This document shows, piece by piece, positions 7,200-15,164 of a stretch of 64,000 nt of DNA; the first letter of the stretch is position 1; each line of letters opens with the position of its first letter. The stretch covers positions 1 to 64,000 of the forward strand of contig MKVH01000024.1 of assembly GCA_001899175.1 (NCBI GenBank), written 5' to 3'. The stretch is from Candidatus Kapaibacterium thiocyanatum (GTDB lineage Bacteria > Bacteroidota > Ignavibacteria > Kapaibacteriales > Kapaibacteriaceae). The position numbers and the translations under genes are program-made. The notes under the pieces are model-generated. The model did not search any database, was not told where the DNA came from, and saw only the letters and a program-made list of their open reading frames with translations.

Positions 7200-8144
7200 A
7201 TGCGCAAGATTATCGTCCGTGCGGGAGTGATCGTTGCAGCATCCTGCACCGCACTGTCGTTCCTGTTCGCGGTACCGGTCTGCAACGGACAGGAAGGGGA
7301 CAGGGTGCAACGGTTCTTTCAGGAACGGGTCGAGAATACCTTCCGTGCCTTTACGGATCCGACCGCGGCTGGCAGATTCAGGGAGATATGGTTCCAGCTC
7401 GCACAGTACAGCGGCAGGTCGTATCCGGTCTTCATTACCGATGTGTCGAGCATCGGACGGGCACTGCCCAATGGAACCGTGATCATCGACTATGCCGTAT
7501 TCGGACACCGGGATCAGGAAGTGACGGCATTCTGGATGGCACACGAGTATGCCCATCAGGTTCTTGGCCACGTGACCCCGCATCTCGTGAGATCCGGTAC
7601 GCAGGTCTTTCCCGTGTACAGCAGCGGACGCGGTACGGAGAGCGAGGATGCCGCCGATCGTTGGGCTGCGGAATTCCTCGTCCAGCATAGCTACGATACG
7701 GAGCCCGTTGTCGCCATGCTCGACATGCTGCCCGATATGCCCGGGGACTATCAGCACAGCAAGAGCGACGTCCGTGCCGCGAACGTCCGGAACGCAACGG
7801 ATGAACCGGATCCCGGACATGACATCCGGATGTCCATGTGGGATCGATTCCAGGGAAGCCTTGCAACCTTCGGACTGTATGTCGACGGCGAAGCCCAGGG
7901 CCTTCTCAGCAACGTTCCCGGTAGTGTGAATCTGTCGACGACGATCGACGGAATCTCCGCGGGCAAGCATACGTTCGAATTGCAGAACATCATCATCTAC
8001 AGGGCGATGGGAATGTCGCTCCAGGTCGTGACCCAAGGTCATTCGTGTTCGGGAACGTTCACGGTTTCCACCGGTGGAAGCTATCTCATCTCCCTTTCGG
8101 TGACGCCGATGGGCACACAGTGCAACGTGGCGCAACAGCGATGA
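7200..8144 (+). CDS. secreted zincin metallopeptidase-like protein
   Basis: This 314-residue protein has a signal peptide (to about residue 31). The zinc motif HEYAH at 115-119 is extended to HEYAHQVLGH. About 30 residues later ESEDAADRWAAEF gives the ExxxDxxA pattern (E149, D153) expected for the third ligand in M48-type gluzincins. A C-terminal region (about 215-314) is beta-rich with two cysteines (SCSGTF, QCNVAQ) and may be a binding domain of the PEGA type (LYVDGEAQGLLSNVPGSVNLST). It is likely a periplasmic or secreted protease. AGGGAGTAGGTT precedes the ATG. Confidence 0.7.
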   Translation: MRKIIVRAGVIVAASCTALSFLFAVPVCNGQEGDRVQRFFQERVENTFRAFTDPTAAGRFREIWFQLAQYSGRSYPVFITDVSSIGRALPNGTVIIDYAVFGHRDQEVTAFWMAHEYAHQVLGHVTPHLVRSGTQVFPVYSSGRGTESEDAADRWAAEFLVQHSYDTEPVVAMLDMLPDMPGDYQHSKSDVRAANVRNATDEPDPGHDIRMSMWDRFQGSLATFGLYVDGEAQGLLSNVPGSVNLSTTIDGISAGKHTFELQNIIIYRAMGMSLQVVTQGHSCSGTFTVSTGGSYLISLSVTPMGTQCNVAQQR

Positions 8145-8220
8145 TCGCATCGGGCCTTCATGACTCGTAGCTGAGATACGATGTCTGCAGGCCTGTCACG
8201 TACCCGCATTCCGACGGACG

Positions 8221-8625
8221 TTACTCCAGGAACCTTCGCCGTTCCTTCGGAGTCGGCAGGCGGCATGTATCGCGTTCGCCGAACCACCGGTAGCGATTGC
8301 GGGCGACGATGCGGTAGACGATGTTGCGGACGAAGGCGGGAATGACGAGCAGTACGGTTCCTGCCCGCCATGGCCAGTCAAGATATCTGCACAGACGGAG
8401 GATGCCCGTGCTCTCGGTGTAGATCCGGTCGTTCTCGACCACGTAGATCGTCGTCGGTGCGTGATCGATGCCATGTCGTGCCAGGAGTGTTCGCCCTGCT
8501 TCCGACTGGAAGGAGGTGAACATCAGTGACTCCGTGCGATCGTGGCGCATGAGGAAGTCCACGCTGTGATTGCAGAGCGTGCAGACTCCATCGAAGACGA
8601 CGATGACGGGTAACATTTTCGGCAT
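8221..8625 (-). CDS. DCC-family thiol-disulfide oxidoreductase-like protein (DUF393)
   Basis: This 134-residue protein has the family signature near the start, VVFDGVCTLCNHSVDFLMRHD, with the DGxCxLC motif that names the DCC family. A later hydrophobic stretch (WPWRAGTVLLVIPAFVRN) and a final WFGERDTCRLP are typical of YuxK-like members. A thiol-redox role is assumed from the CxxC pair, but the substrate is unknown. It is divergent from the gene at 8685, with 59 bases between them. Confidence 0.85.
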   Translation of the reverse strand: MPKMLPVIVVFDGVCTLCNHSVDFLMRHDRTESLMFTSFQSEAGRTLLARHGIDHAPTTIYVVENDRIYTESTGILRLCRYLDWPWRAGTVLLVIPAFVRNIVYRIVARNRYRWFGERDTCRLPTPKERRRFLE

Positions 8626-8666
8626 GGGGATTGTTAATCAGGAAGAACAGCAACGATTCATTCACT

Positions 8667-8682
8667 GGTACCAGGAGGTACC
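8667..8682 (+). promoter_or_regulatory. hairpin enclosing the ribosome site of the gene at 8685
   Basis: GGTACC-AGGA-GGTACC forms a six-pair stem with the AGGA of the AGGAGG ribosome site in the loop, two bases before the ATG at 8685. In RNA this could expose or mask the ribosome site. Confidence 0.45.
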
Positions 8683-8684
8683 CG

Positions 8685-9398
8685 ATGGGCACGCTGAATC
8701 TTGAACTCTTTACCAAGGCCGGGCATGACCTTGAATCGAGTCAGTACAGGATCCTTGCAGGGATCGCATCCGTACGCAGCGATTTTCATCACAGTCGGCT
8801 GTATCCGACCCTTCCCGATCTGATCGAACTCACGTCGATCCTGGAAACGATCCGGCAGCAGGGCGAACACTACAGACGTAATCTCCCGAAAACGATTACG
8901 GGTGTGGACCTCGAAACGAAGACCCTTACGCTGGACGCGGTTCCCGCCGATCAGGAAGCGGTGGAACACCTCTTCACGCTGATCATGTGGGCCCTGCCGT
9001 CACTGAAGCTGCTGGTCGAGGAAGGTACGGCGATGTTCGACTTCGTGAGCCAGCACATGTCGCTCGACATCGTCGGCATCATGCCAATCTACAAGGACGA
9101 AGGGTACGTGATGATACCGGACCTGCGGACCCAGATCTTCCATATCCTGCGCTATGAACTGGCGCTGTTCACGGCCGAGCAGGAACAATACCGTGCGATG
9201 CGGACGATCGAAGTGGAGACGCGGGATGCACGCTACGTCCAGGAGGCGCCAGAATCGATCAAGCTCGAACTCGTGCGTGGCCATCGTGATCTGCCCAATC
9301 CGGCAACCTATATCTGCGATACCGATCTGGATTTCCCGTTCGAGGAAACCATCCTTCCCGTAGCGAAGCGGAAGTTGATGAGACATCTTATCTCGTAA
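8685..9398 (+). CDS. conserved hypothetical protein, cytosolic
   Basis: This 237-residue protein has no signal peptide or membrane segments. It is mostly helical by composition, with a middle part rich in hydrophobics (LFTLIMWALPSLKLLVEE, about 85-105) and a C-terminal part with an FPFEETILPVAKRKL motif. The start at 8685 is supported by a perfect AGGAGG eight bases upstream; the frame is open from 8631 but without such a site. I do not recognise the family. It stands alone between divergent and convergent neighbours. Confidence 0.7.
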   Translation: MGTLNLELFTKAGHDLESSQYRILAGIASVRSDFHHSRLYPTLPDLIELTSILETIRQQGEHYRRNLPKTITGVDLETKTLTLDAVPADQEAVEHLFTLIMWALPSLKLLVEEGTAMFDFVSQHMSLDIVGIMPIYKDEGYVMIPDLRTQIFHILRYELALFTAEQEQYRAMRTIEVETRDARYVQEAPESIKLELVRGHRDLPNPATYICDTDLDFPFEETILPVAKRKLMRHLIS

Positions 9399-9416
9399 CA
9401 CGTCGAGACGAACGCT

Positions 9417-10412
9417 CTATGGATTCCTTCGCAGCACGGCGCAGTAGAAGCCGTCACCGGAGTGCGGAGCATTGTCGGGCATCGAGGCCCATTCGCTCTC
9501 GAGAGTGAACGGAGACTGGTCGAGGAAGGTACGGATCTGGTCCGGGCCTTCCTCCGGAAGGATGCTGCACGATGCATAGACGACGAGACCGCCCGGCTTT
9601 GCGCAGTTGGCACTGCGTCGCAGGATGTCGCGCTGTAGCGATACCAGTTCGCCGATGGATGCATCCGTGAGGTGCCAGGGAATGTCCGGATTGCGTCGCA
9701 GTACGCCCGTTCCCGAGCACGGGACGTCGACGAGGACGCGGTCGGCCGTTTCCGCAAGGCGTTTGACGGTCTTGGTGGATGTGATGGCGCGAGGCTCGAC
9801 GATGGAGACGCCTGCGCGTGCGGCTCGTGAACGTAACGTCGACAGTTTCTCCGCATAGGGGTCGAGGGCGATGATACGTCCCCTGTTGCCCATGAGGGCG
9901 GCCATATGCAGCGTCTTGCCTCCATTTCCTGCGCAGGCGTCCACGACGCGCATGCCGGGTGCAAGGTCCATGGATAGCGCCACGCGCTGCGACGATATGT
10001 CCTGTTGCTCGAACCAGCCGTCACGGAAGGACTGTCTGCGATAGAGTCCGAAAGGCCGTGCGACGACCAGGCAGTGCTCGAGTTCGGTAGGCTCGGCGCC
10101 TGCATCCCGCAATGCGCGCAGCGCATCCCTGTCCGTCGTCTTCAGGGTGTTGACGCGAATGAAGACGGGTGCTTCCGATCGCAGTGCTTCGAGAATCCGC
10201 GTCGCCTTGTCGCCGTATGCCGCCCGGATACGCTGACGCAACCACTCGGGCATGGTTCGTACGGCTTCGACGATGCGGGATCGTATATCGGCCGCCGTGT
10301 CCGCGTCGGGGCGATAGGCCGTGAAGAGTTCGTCGATGACCGTGGAGAGATGTCGGCCGTTCCGTGTTACGTCGGCGATGGCCCGGCCTATGTCGTGGTC
10401 GAGTTGTGTCAC
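9417..10412 (-). CDS. RsmB/NOP-family RNA cytosine-C5 methyltransferase
   Basis: The 331-residue protein starts at a GTG at 10412, six bases after the Rieske gene's stop. It carries the SAM motif VVDACAGNGGKTLHMAA, the motif IV DVPCSGTGVLRRNPD and the motif VI VYASCSI. The cysteines of PCS and SCS are the two catalytic ones of m5C RNA methyltransferases. The N-terminal NusB-like domain of RsmB is only partly represented, so the target (16S rRNA C967 or another site) is uncertain. It is the last gene of the minus-strand run from 12893. Confidence 0.88.
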   Translation of the reverse strand: MTQLDHDIGRAIADVTRNGRHLSTVIDELFTAYRPDADTAADIRSRIVEAVRTMPEWLRQRIRAAYGDKATRILEALRSEAPVFIRVNTLKTTDRDALRALRDAGAEPTELEHCLVVARPFGLYRRQSFRDGWFEQQDISSQRVALSMDLAPGMRVVDACAGNGGKTLHMAALMGNRGRIIALDPYAEKLSTLRSRAARAGVSIVEPRAITSTKTVKRLAETADRVLVDVPCSGTGVLRRNPDIPWHLTDASIGELVSLQRDILRRSANCAKPGGLVVYASCSILPEEGPDQIRTFLDQSPFTLESEWASMPDNAPHSGDGFYCAVLRRNP

Positions 10413-10417
10413 GCTGC

Positions 10418-10915
10418 TCAGGTGTTGATCGTCAATTGTTGTGTCGTCGCATCGAACGTCGATGCGAAGGTTGGCAGGTCGGTGGCTCTGCCTCCGCTGA
10501 AGGGCTGGCTCAGAACCTTGCCGTCCGTGCGGGAATAGGTGGAGCCGTGGCATGGGCAGATGCACGGTTCCGCCGGGTCATGAGGGATATCGACGACGCA
10601 CGCTTCATGGGTGCAGATCGAACTGAAGACGGCGAAGGCCGTGGGCGAAATGCGCGAGATGAAGACCGGGCCGCCGCTGTTGAGGCCGCTGATGGTACGC
10701 TGGACGATGCCACCGGGCTGTTCCAGTTCCGTGACCCCCTGGACGAGGAAGGTGACTGTCTTGCCGCTGGGCGAGGGTGCCTGTTCCGTGGTTTCGCAGG
10801 ACGTGAGGATGCTGGCGACCGATCCGGCGCACAGAACCAGTCCTGCCGAAGCCGCCGCCCGCTGGAGGAACAGCCGTCGTTGCTGGCGTTCCATGTCGAG
10901 ATCGATGTCGTTCAT
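10418..10915 (-). CDS. Rieske [2Fe-2S] protein, exported
   Basis: This 165-residue protein has an N-terminal RQQRRLFLQRAAASAGLVLC stretch that could be a twin-arginine-like or lipoprotein signal, with C40 in a possible lipobox (ASILTSC). The cluster boxes are complete: C101-T-H103 and C120-P-C-H123-G. The spacing matches the small soluble Rieske proteins. It should be a periplasmic one-electron carrier. It is directly downstream of a paralog lacking the histidines, and both share a QPxSGG element after box 2. The start is at 10915, four bases after the upstream stop. Confidence 0.88.
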   Translation of the reverse strand: MNDIDLDMERQQRRLFLQRAAASAGLVLCAGSVASILTSCETTEQAPSPSGKTVTFLVQGVTELEQPGGIVQRTISGLNSGGPVFISRISPTAFAVFSSICTHEACVVDIPHDPAEPCICPCHGSTYSRTDGKVLSQPFSGGRATDLPTFASTFDATTQQLTINT

Positions 10916-10919
10916 GGTT

Positions 10920-11360
10920 CTATTCGCTGATGGTGATCGAACGTGACGTCGTGTCGAAGAGAACGGCGACATGACGCAGTTCGGTGGCGCCACCCGAAGG
11001 AGGCTGCGTCGCGACCGTACCGCTTTCCGTGCGGTAACGCGTACCGTCGACCGGGCAGACGAGATAGTCGCCACCAAGCTGGAGATTGACGCTGTCCTTC
11101 GTGCACTGTGCACGATGAGCCGCGAAGAAGTTCGTCGTGATCCGCACGATGGCGATAGGCCTGCCCTTGTTCATCCCCGTCCATGATTTCAGGACGACGC
11201 CACCGGGAACGTTCAGTGCGGGCTCGGCATCGACATTGAACATGACGATCCTGGGCGCGCCGTCGTCCTTCGGTGGAGTGATGGTCACGTCGTCCTTGCT
11301 GCATGCCGCGGCGAGGATGGCCAATGCCGATAGTGCTGCGATCGATGATGCCCGTTTCAT
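10920..11360 (-). CDS. Rieske-fold lipoprotein lacking the His cluster ligands
   Basis: This 146-residue lipoprotein has signal MKRASSIAALSALAILAAAC with C20 lipidated. It aligns with the neighbouring Rieske protein through the whole fold: the box 1 position reads C86-T-K88 instead of C-T-H, and box 2 reads C102-P-V-D105-G instead of C-P-C-H-G. Both outer cysteines are kept and both histidines are lost. It therefore cannot bind a normal Rieske cluster; it may hold a disulfide, a differently ligated metal, or serve as a structural partner. Its start overlaps the upstream gene by four bases (ATGA). Confidence 0.75.
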   Translation of the reverse strand: MKRASSIAALSALAILAAACSKDDVTITPPKDDGAPRIVMFNVDAEPALNVPGGVVLKSWTGMNKGRPIAIVRITTNFFAAHRAQCTKDSVNLQLGGDYLVCPVDGTRYRTESGTVATQPPSGGATELRHVAVLFDTTSRSITISE

Positions 11361-11677
11361 GGTGTCCTGTTCGAAGATGTGCGTGTCTTGCGGCGGCTCC
11401 ACAACATTCCTGCGATGATGCCGACGGTGCCCATGCCGAGGACGAAGCCGAAGCTCTTCGGCAGGGCGGTGATCGTCGCATCGTCCGGCAGCAGGCCGAA
11501 GCGCGGGTCGTCCACCCATGTCACTTTCTTTTCCGTGGTGCCGAACAACTCGTCCTTGACCAGCTCGGTTACCTGTTTCCTGTCCTTCGTATACCATTCC
11601 ATTCCGTCGGAGATCCATTTCCCACCTGCGATGAGAATGGCCAGCACGGAAACGATGATCAGAATGCGTGGTCCCAT
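11357..11677 (-). CDS. small membrane protein with two membrane segments
   Basis: This 106-residue protein has hydrophobic helices at about 5-22 (ILIIVSVLAILIAGG) and 77-96 (SFGFVLGMGTVGIIAGML), and a charged region of about 55 residues between them (GMEWYTKDRKQVTELVKDEL). Both ends are probably cytoplasmic or both periplasmic. The family is not recognised. It lies between the heme-motif barrel and the two Rieske-type genes, overlapping the next by four bases, so it is probably a membrane anchor or partner in that redox unit. Confidence 0.7.
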   Translation of the reverse strand: MGPRILIIVSVLAILIAGGKWISDGMEWYTKDRKQVTELVKDELFGTTEKKVTWVDDPRFGLLPDDATITALPKSFGFVLGMGTVGIIAGMLWSRRKTRTSSNRTP

Positions 11678-11690
11678 ATCGCGTCCCCCG

Positions 11691-12893
11691 TCAATAAAAG
11701 ATGTGTAGCTGAACGTTCCAGCGGGTCGTACGCCCGTCGAGCATCGTATCCCAGATCCGATACTCCGGACGCAGCTCGACGTATGGAAGGACGAACAGTT
11801 GTGCGCCGAGGACGGCGCTGTAGACGACCGCTTCGTCGGCCGCCTGGGCGAACGTCGTGGCTCCCCGTTCCCACCGGGCATAGAGCAGGGCTGGAGACCA
11901 GACCTGCCACATGAGTTCGGCCATGAAGTTCCTCGATGTCTGGATGTCCTTGCGCGACGTCTGCGTGTAGTCGAGCATCAGGGCGAGGTTGTCGGTAAGT
12001 CCTATCCCTGCGAAGGAGTTCACGATGGAGAAGCCGCCGTTGACGAGGAGGCCCGTGCCTACGTACATGTTGAGCTTGTCGTCCAGAGCGCGCGGCCAGA
12101 AGATCACGCGTCCGGTCAGTGTCGGTGCCGATCCGCTCACGGCGCTATGGCTGTGCGTTCCGTCGTTGAGGCGTACCTGCGACAGTCCTTCCGAACCGAA
12201 GATGCCTGCCTGGGCCGTGAGCCAGAGCGGTGTCTCGTAGGTGAACTCCGCGCCGAACTCGGACCAGTTCGGCGCGAGGTAGGTCTGGCGCGCCGTGGAC
12301 GTCACGTACGAGTAGGGGAACATGGTATGGTCGTCGTACCGCATGCCGACGCCGGGGCGGAAAAGACCGACGCGCAGTGAATATCCCGAGGAATCGGGGT
12401 AGATGATGGCGCTGAGGTGACCGTCGCGTTGTCCGGGAAACCGTGCCGTCGAGGTGGCTCCGCTTTCCTTGCGCAGTGCGGCCAGGTTGTAGCTGCCTTC
12501 GATGGTCAGGGCCTTGATGGGGGTGATGGCGGCGTAGAGTGCGGCCTGCATCGGAAACGTCGTGCGTTCCGCCGAATCTCTGTAGAACGAGCGTGTGTTC
12601 TGCAGGCGCATGTCCATGCCGAGGGTGAGCAGGCCATCGAAGAACGTGTTCGAGTCGTCGCCGGCGAAGAGCGCCTTGAGGGGCTGGGCGTCGCGGGGAA
12701 TCATACTGACGTCGTTCCAGCTATACCATCCCAGCTCGCTGCGCAGACCACCGCCTGCCGGGGCGACGTGGCAGGCCGAACAGCGGTTGCCGCTGAGGAG
12801 GGAATACTGCGGAATGGCGAATGCCGTGGCGGGCGTGACGATGGTGAGGATGACGTAGACAAGGTGGATCGGCAAGCGTCGAAGTCGTATCAC
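11691..12893 (-). CDS. outer-membrane beta-barrel with one heme c motif
   Basis: This 400-residue protein has a signal peptide (to about residue 26) and then a single CxxCH heme c site, C38-S-A-C41-H42, followed by a Gly-rich linker. The rest (about 60-400) consists of alternating strands rich in aromatic residues (YNLAALRK, SLRVGLFRPG, AEFTYETPLWLTAQAGIFG) and ends with ...RWNVQLHIFY, the terminal-aromatic signature of outer-membrane barrels. A barrel with its own heme is an unusual arrangement that would suit electron transfer across or at the outer membrane. It heads the minus-strand redox run. Confidence 0.78.
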   Translation of the reverse strand: MIRLRRLPIHLVYVILTIVTPATAFAIPQYSLLSGNRCSACHVAPAGGGLRSELGWYSWNDVSMIPRDAQPLKALFAGDDSNTFFDGLLTLGMDMRLQNTRSFYRDSAERTTFPMQAALYAAITPIKALTIEGSYNLAALRKESGATSTARFPGQRDGHLSAIIYPDSSGYSLRVGLFRPGVGMRYDDHTMFPYSYVTSTARQTYLAPNWSEFGAEFTYETPLWLTAQAGIFGSEGLSQVRLNDGTHSHSAVSGSAPTLTGRVIFWPRALDDKLNMYVGTGLLVNGGFSIVNSFAGIGLTDNLALMLDYTQTSRKDIQTSRNFMAELMWQVWSPALLYARWERGATTFAQAADEAVVYSAVLGAQLFVLPYVELRPEYRIWDTMLDGRTTRWNVQLHIFY

Positions 12894-12896
12894 GGT

Positions 12897-13622
12897 TCAC
12901 CATGATCGTTGTACAAGATAGAATTCAAGAACCGTCGTCGTTGATGCACCTCCGTCGGCCGGCGTGAAACGGCGTGTCTGCCGTTGTACGATGACGCCGA
13001 TCGACGGTGAGAACAACTGTTCGTCCTGAAATACCGTGCGCCCCGTCGAGTCCGATGTGCTGGTGGACATCCGGACATGTACGGCGGGCAGATTGCCCGT
13101 TACGGTGCTGACGGTGCTATCGAGTGAGATGATGTGATAAATGTTACTCTCGACGCTTCCGAGATAGTCGCGATAGAGGAAGGTCGTGCCCGTGCGCAGT
13201 GGTTCGGCGAGGCGCCGGCGGCCGACGGTATCGGACATCCGTTCGTAGACGACGAGCTGCGAAGCGTCGGCGAACTGATAGGTCGTATCGGTCTGGAGCA
13301 CGCTGCCGCCGGTCGATGCCATCGTTTCCCGCAGGACCATGACGCAGCGGCGTCCGTCCGTACTGCGTACGAAGGCGGTGTCCAGCACCGTATAGCGATA
13401 GGCCGAGCCCATGGTCGTCGTCTGCTCACCGGTGGCGGTGATATTGACGGTTCGATACTGCAGGGTATAGGAGCTGCCGGGCTGGCGGAGGAAGAGGAAG
13501 CTGCGGACGTTCCAGTTCCTGTCGGACGGAGAATCGGGGACGGGATTCGTGGACGAGCTGGAGCAGGCCGCTGCGACGAGGCAGATGACCAGGGCGGCCG
13601 ATATCACCGGGAGGGCGTGCAT
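12897..13622 (-). CDS. lipoprotein, unknown function
   Basis: This 241-residue protein begins at the ATG at 13622 with a lipoprotein signal (VICLVAAACSSSS, lipidated cysteine about 20) and a Ser/Pro linker. The body is beta-rich and Thr/Ser-rich. It repeats a pattern of strands that describe value-like segments (TLQYRTVNITATGEQT, RTGTTFLYRDYLGSVESN) and resembles the uncharacterised lipoproteins of Bacteroidota and relatives. No family is assigned. It ends three bases before the start of the heme-motif barrel gene and may be cotranscribed with it. Confidence 0.75.
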   Translation of the reverse strand: MHALPVISAALVICLVAAACSSSSTNPVPDSPSDRNWNVRSFLFLRQPGSSYTLQYRTVNITATGEQTTTMGSAYRYTVLDTAFVRSTDGRRCVMVLRETMASTGGSVLQTDTTYQFADASQLVVYERMSDTVGRRRLAEPLRTGTTFLYRDYLGSVESNIYHIISLDSTVSTVTGNLPAVHVRMSTSTSDSTGRTVFQDEQLFSPSIGVIVQRQTRRFTPADGGASTTTVLEFYLVQRSW

Positions 13623-13640
13623 GGGCGCAATATGCGCAAC

Positions 13641-13672
13641 AAACAACGCCGGGCATATGCCCGGCGTTGTTT
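13641..13672. terminator. 32-base perfect palindrome, probable terminator
   Basis: AAACAACGCCGGGCAT is followed immediately by its exact reverse complement. It lies 27 bases downstream of the lipoprotein gene ending at 13699 (minus strand), and its minus-strand right arm ends in GTTGTTTG. It fits an intrinsic terminator for that gene and separates it from the next operon. Confidence 0.75.
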
Positions 13673-13698
13673 CGGATTCCTCATGCGGCCGATGCGTT

Positions 13699-14721
13699 CT
13701 ACTTGAGCTTGACGCTCGCGATGCAGCGCTCGAAGAGCGGCAGGTAGACGTTCTGTTCGGGCTTGTACCAGTTCACGGTCACGCGGTACATCTTGTTGCC
13801 CTTGACCGTGAAGTATGCGCGGCTGCCGATGTTGGCGGCAGGATTGTAGCTGAAGTAGTAGGCCTTGGCTCCGCCGAGCGTCGTGCCCGTCGCACTGCCA
13901 CCACCGTACTTCGCCTTGTTCTGTTCGATGATCTTGTCGAGGTTGCTCTGCTTCGACGCATCGAAGACGTCGACCTGGATCGTACAGTCCAGACGCGAGC
14001 CGGCGAAGCTGACGGAGGACAGCCCCGAGCTCTGCGCCTTGGAGCCGTTGAAGTTCTGGGGAATCTCGATGGCGAAGTCCGGCGCGTTGTAGGAACGCAG
14101 GGTGTCGGACGGCGGCTCGGGGCCCTTCGGTGCTGCGGTGTCGACCTTGGGCTTCAGTTCGACCTGACGCCGTGCGATCTTGACGGAGGCGAGGATCTCC
14201 TTGAAGTCATCCTCGTAGTCGCCGTATGTATTGCCGAAGGCCGCGAACGTCACGACGGTCACCACGGAGTCCTGCTCGGCGAAGTACGATTCCGACTTGT
14301 ACTTGCCGTCCTCCTGATCGAATTCTACCGTGAGCTTCTGCGCAGGCTTGCCGCCGAGCGTGGCCGACGACTTGATGTAGCGGTCCAGTCCATCCTCGAA
14401 TTGCAGCTTGCTGTTCTTCACGAGCGTATCGAGCGTCAGCGCGCTGTCGACCGGTATGGCACGCAGCTCGATCTTGCATCCGCCTTCGCCCTTCGAGAAG
14501 TTCAGGAAGCGGCTGCCGATGGTGGGAGTCGAATGCACGACGACGAGCTGGCCCGGGAGGGACTGCTTGTGCCATCCGTTGGGCAGTTTGATTTCGAACT
14601 GACGGACCTCGTCCTTGTAGAGAGTCAACCCGTCGATCTTGACGGACTCGGCCTTGCGGGCGCAACCGGCAACAGCGAGTGCCACCAGTGCCGAGAGCCC
14701 GAGCAAGCGAAGCATGGTCAT
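13699..14721 (-). CDS. lipoprotein with two PsbP/DcrB-like domains
   Basis: This 340-residue protein has a lipoprotein signal (LRLLGLSALVALAVAGC). The mature part has two related halves: residues about 40-180 (YKDEVRQFEIKLPNGWHKQS) and about 205-340 (YNAPDFAIEIPQNFNGSKAQ). Each half starts with an 'x-F-x-I-x-x-P' strand and ends with a 'FAEQDSVVTVVTF' or 'FTVKGNKMYRVTV' strand, as in PsbP/DcrB/DUF1795 folds. The start at 14721 is chosen for the GGAG ten bases upstream; ATG at 14715 is also possible. The function is unknown; it is periplasm-facing. Confidence 0.75.
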   Translation of the reverse strand: MTMLRLLGLSALVALAVAGCARKAESVKIDGLTLYKDEVRQFEIKLPNGWHKQSLPGQLVVVHSTPTIGSRFLNFSKGEGGCKIELRAIPVDSALTLDTLVKNSKLQFEDGLDRYIKSSATLGGKPAQKLTVEFDQEDGKYKSESYFAEQDSVVTVVTFAAFGNTYGDYEDDFKEILASVKIARRQVELKPKVDTAAPKGPEPPSDTLRSYNAPDFAIEIPQNFNGSKAQSSGLSSVSFAGSRLDCTIQVDVFDASKQSNLDKIIEQNKAKYGGGSATGTTLGGAKAYYFSYNPAANIGSRAYFTVKGNKMYRVTVNWYKPEQNVYLPLFERCIASVKLK

Positions 14722-14762
14722 GGTATGTGAACTCCAGATGGGATAATGAATGATCGTTTCGT

Positions 14763-15164
14763 TCAGTTGTTGATGGCGCCTTCGATGATCCAGCGCCGCA
14801 TGCCCTGATACTGGTTCGACGTCACGCGATCCAGTACGGCGATCGAATGCGGGATCCGCCTGTCGAGCACCTGGATGATGAGGCTTTCGTCGGGCTTGCC
14901 GGGTACGGCCAGGTTGGGACGGCTGGTGAACATCACGGACGTATAACTGGTGAGCCGCACGCCGCCTGCCGGGCTCGCATCTCCATGACATGCCGCGAAC
15001 CCACATGACAGCGTGAGGAAGGGCTGGACGTGTCGGAGATAGCTGACGCCACTGTCGGGAAATACGATATCCTGCGGATTCGTGATCGTATTCGTCGAAC
15101 ATGCCGACGCACCGAGCAGGATCGTCGAAACCGCGACAAGGATGACGGCCAGCCACCGGATCAT
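14763..15164 (-). CDS. cytochrome c-like lipoprotein with CX4CH motif
   Basis: This 133-residue protein has a lipoprotein signal (TILLGASAC). The mature part reads [20 protein letters not shown], where C-GFAA-C-H is the CX4CH spacing seen in a family of Bacteroidota-type cytochrome-like domains. It is followed by [12 protein letters not shown] and [10 protein letters not shown], both typical of that family. Heme attachment through CX4CH is plausible but not certain. Its start overlaps the panB stop by four bases (ATGA) and GAGGAG precedes it, so the two are translationally coupled. Confidence 0.8.
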   Translation of the reverse strand: MIRWLAVILVAVSTILLGASACSTNTITNPQDIVFPDSGVSYLRHVQPFLTLSCGFAACHGDASPAGGVRLTSYTSVMFTSRPNLAVPGKPDESLIIQVLDRRIPHSIAVLDRVTSNQYQGMRRWIIEGAINN

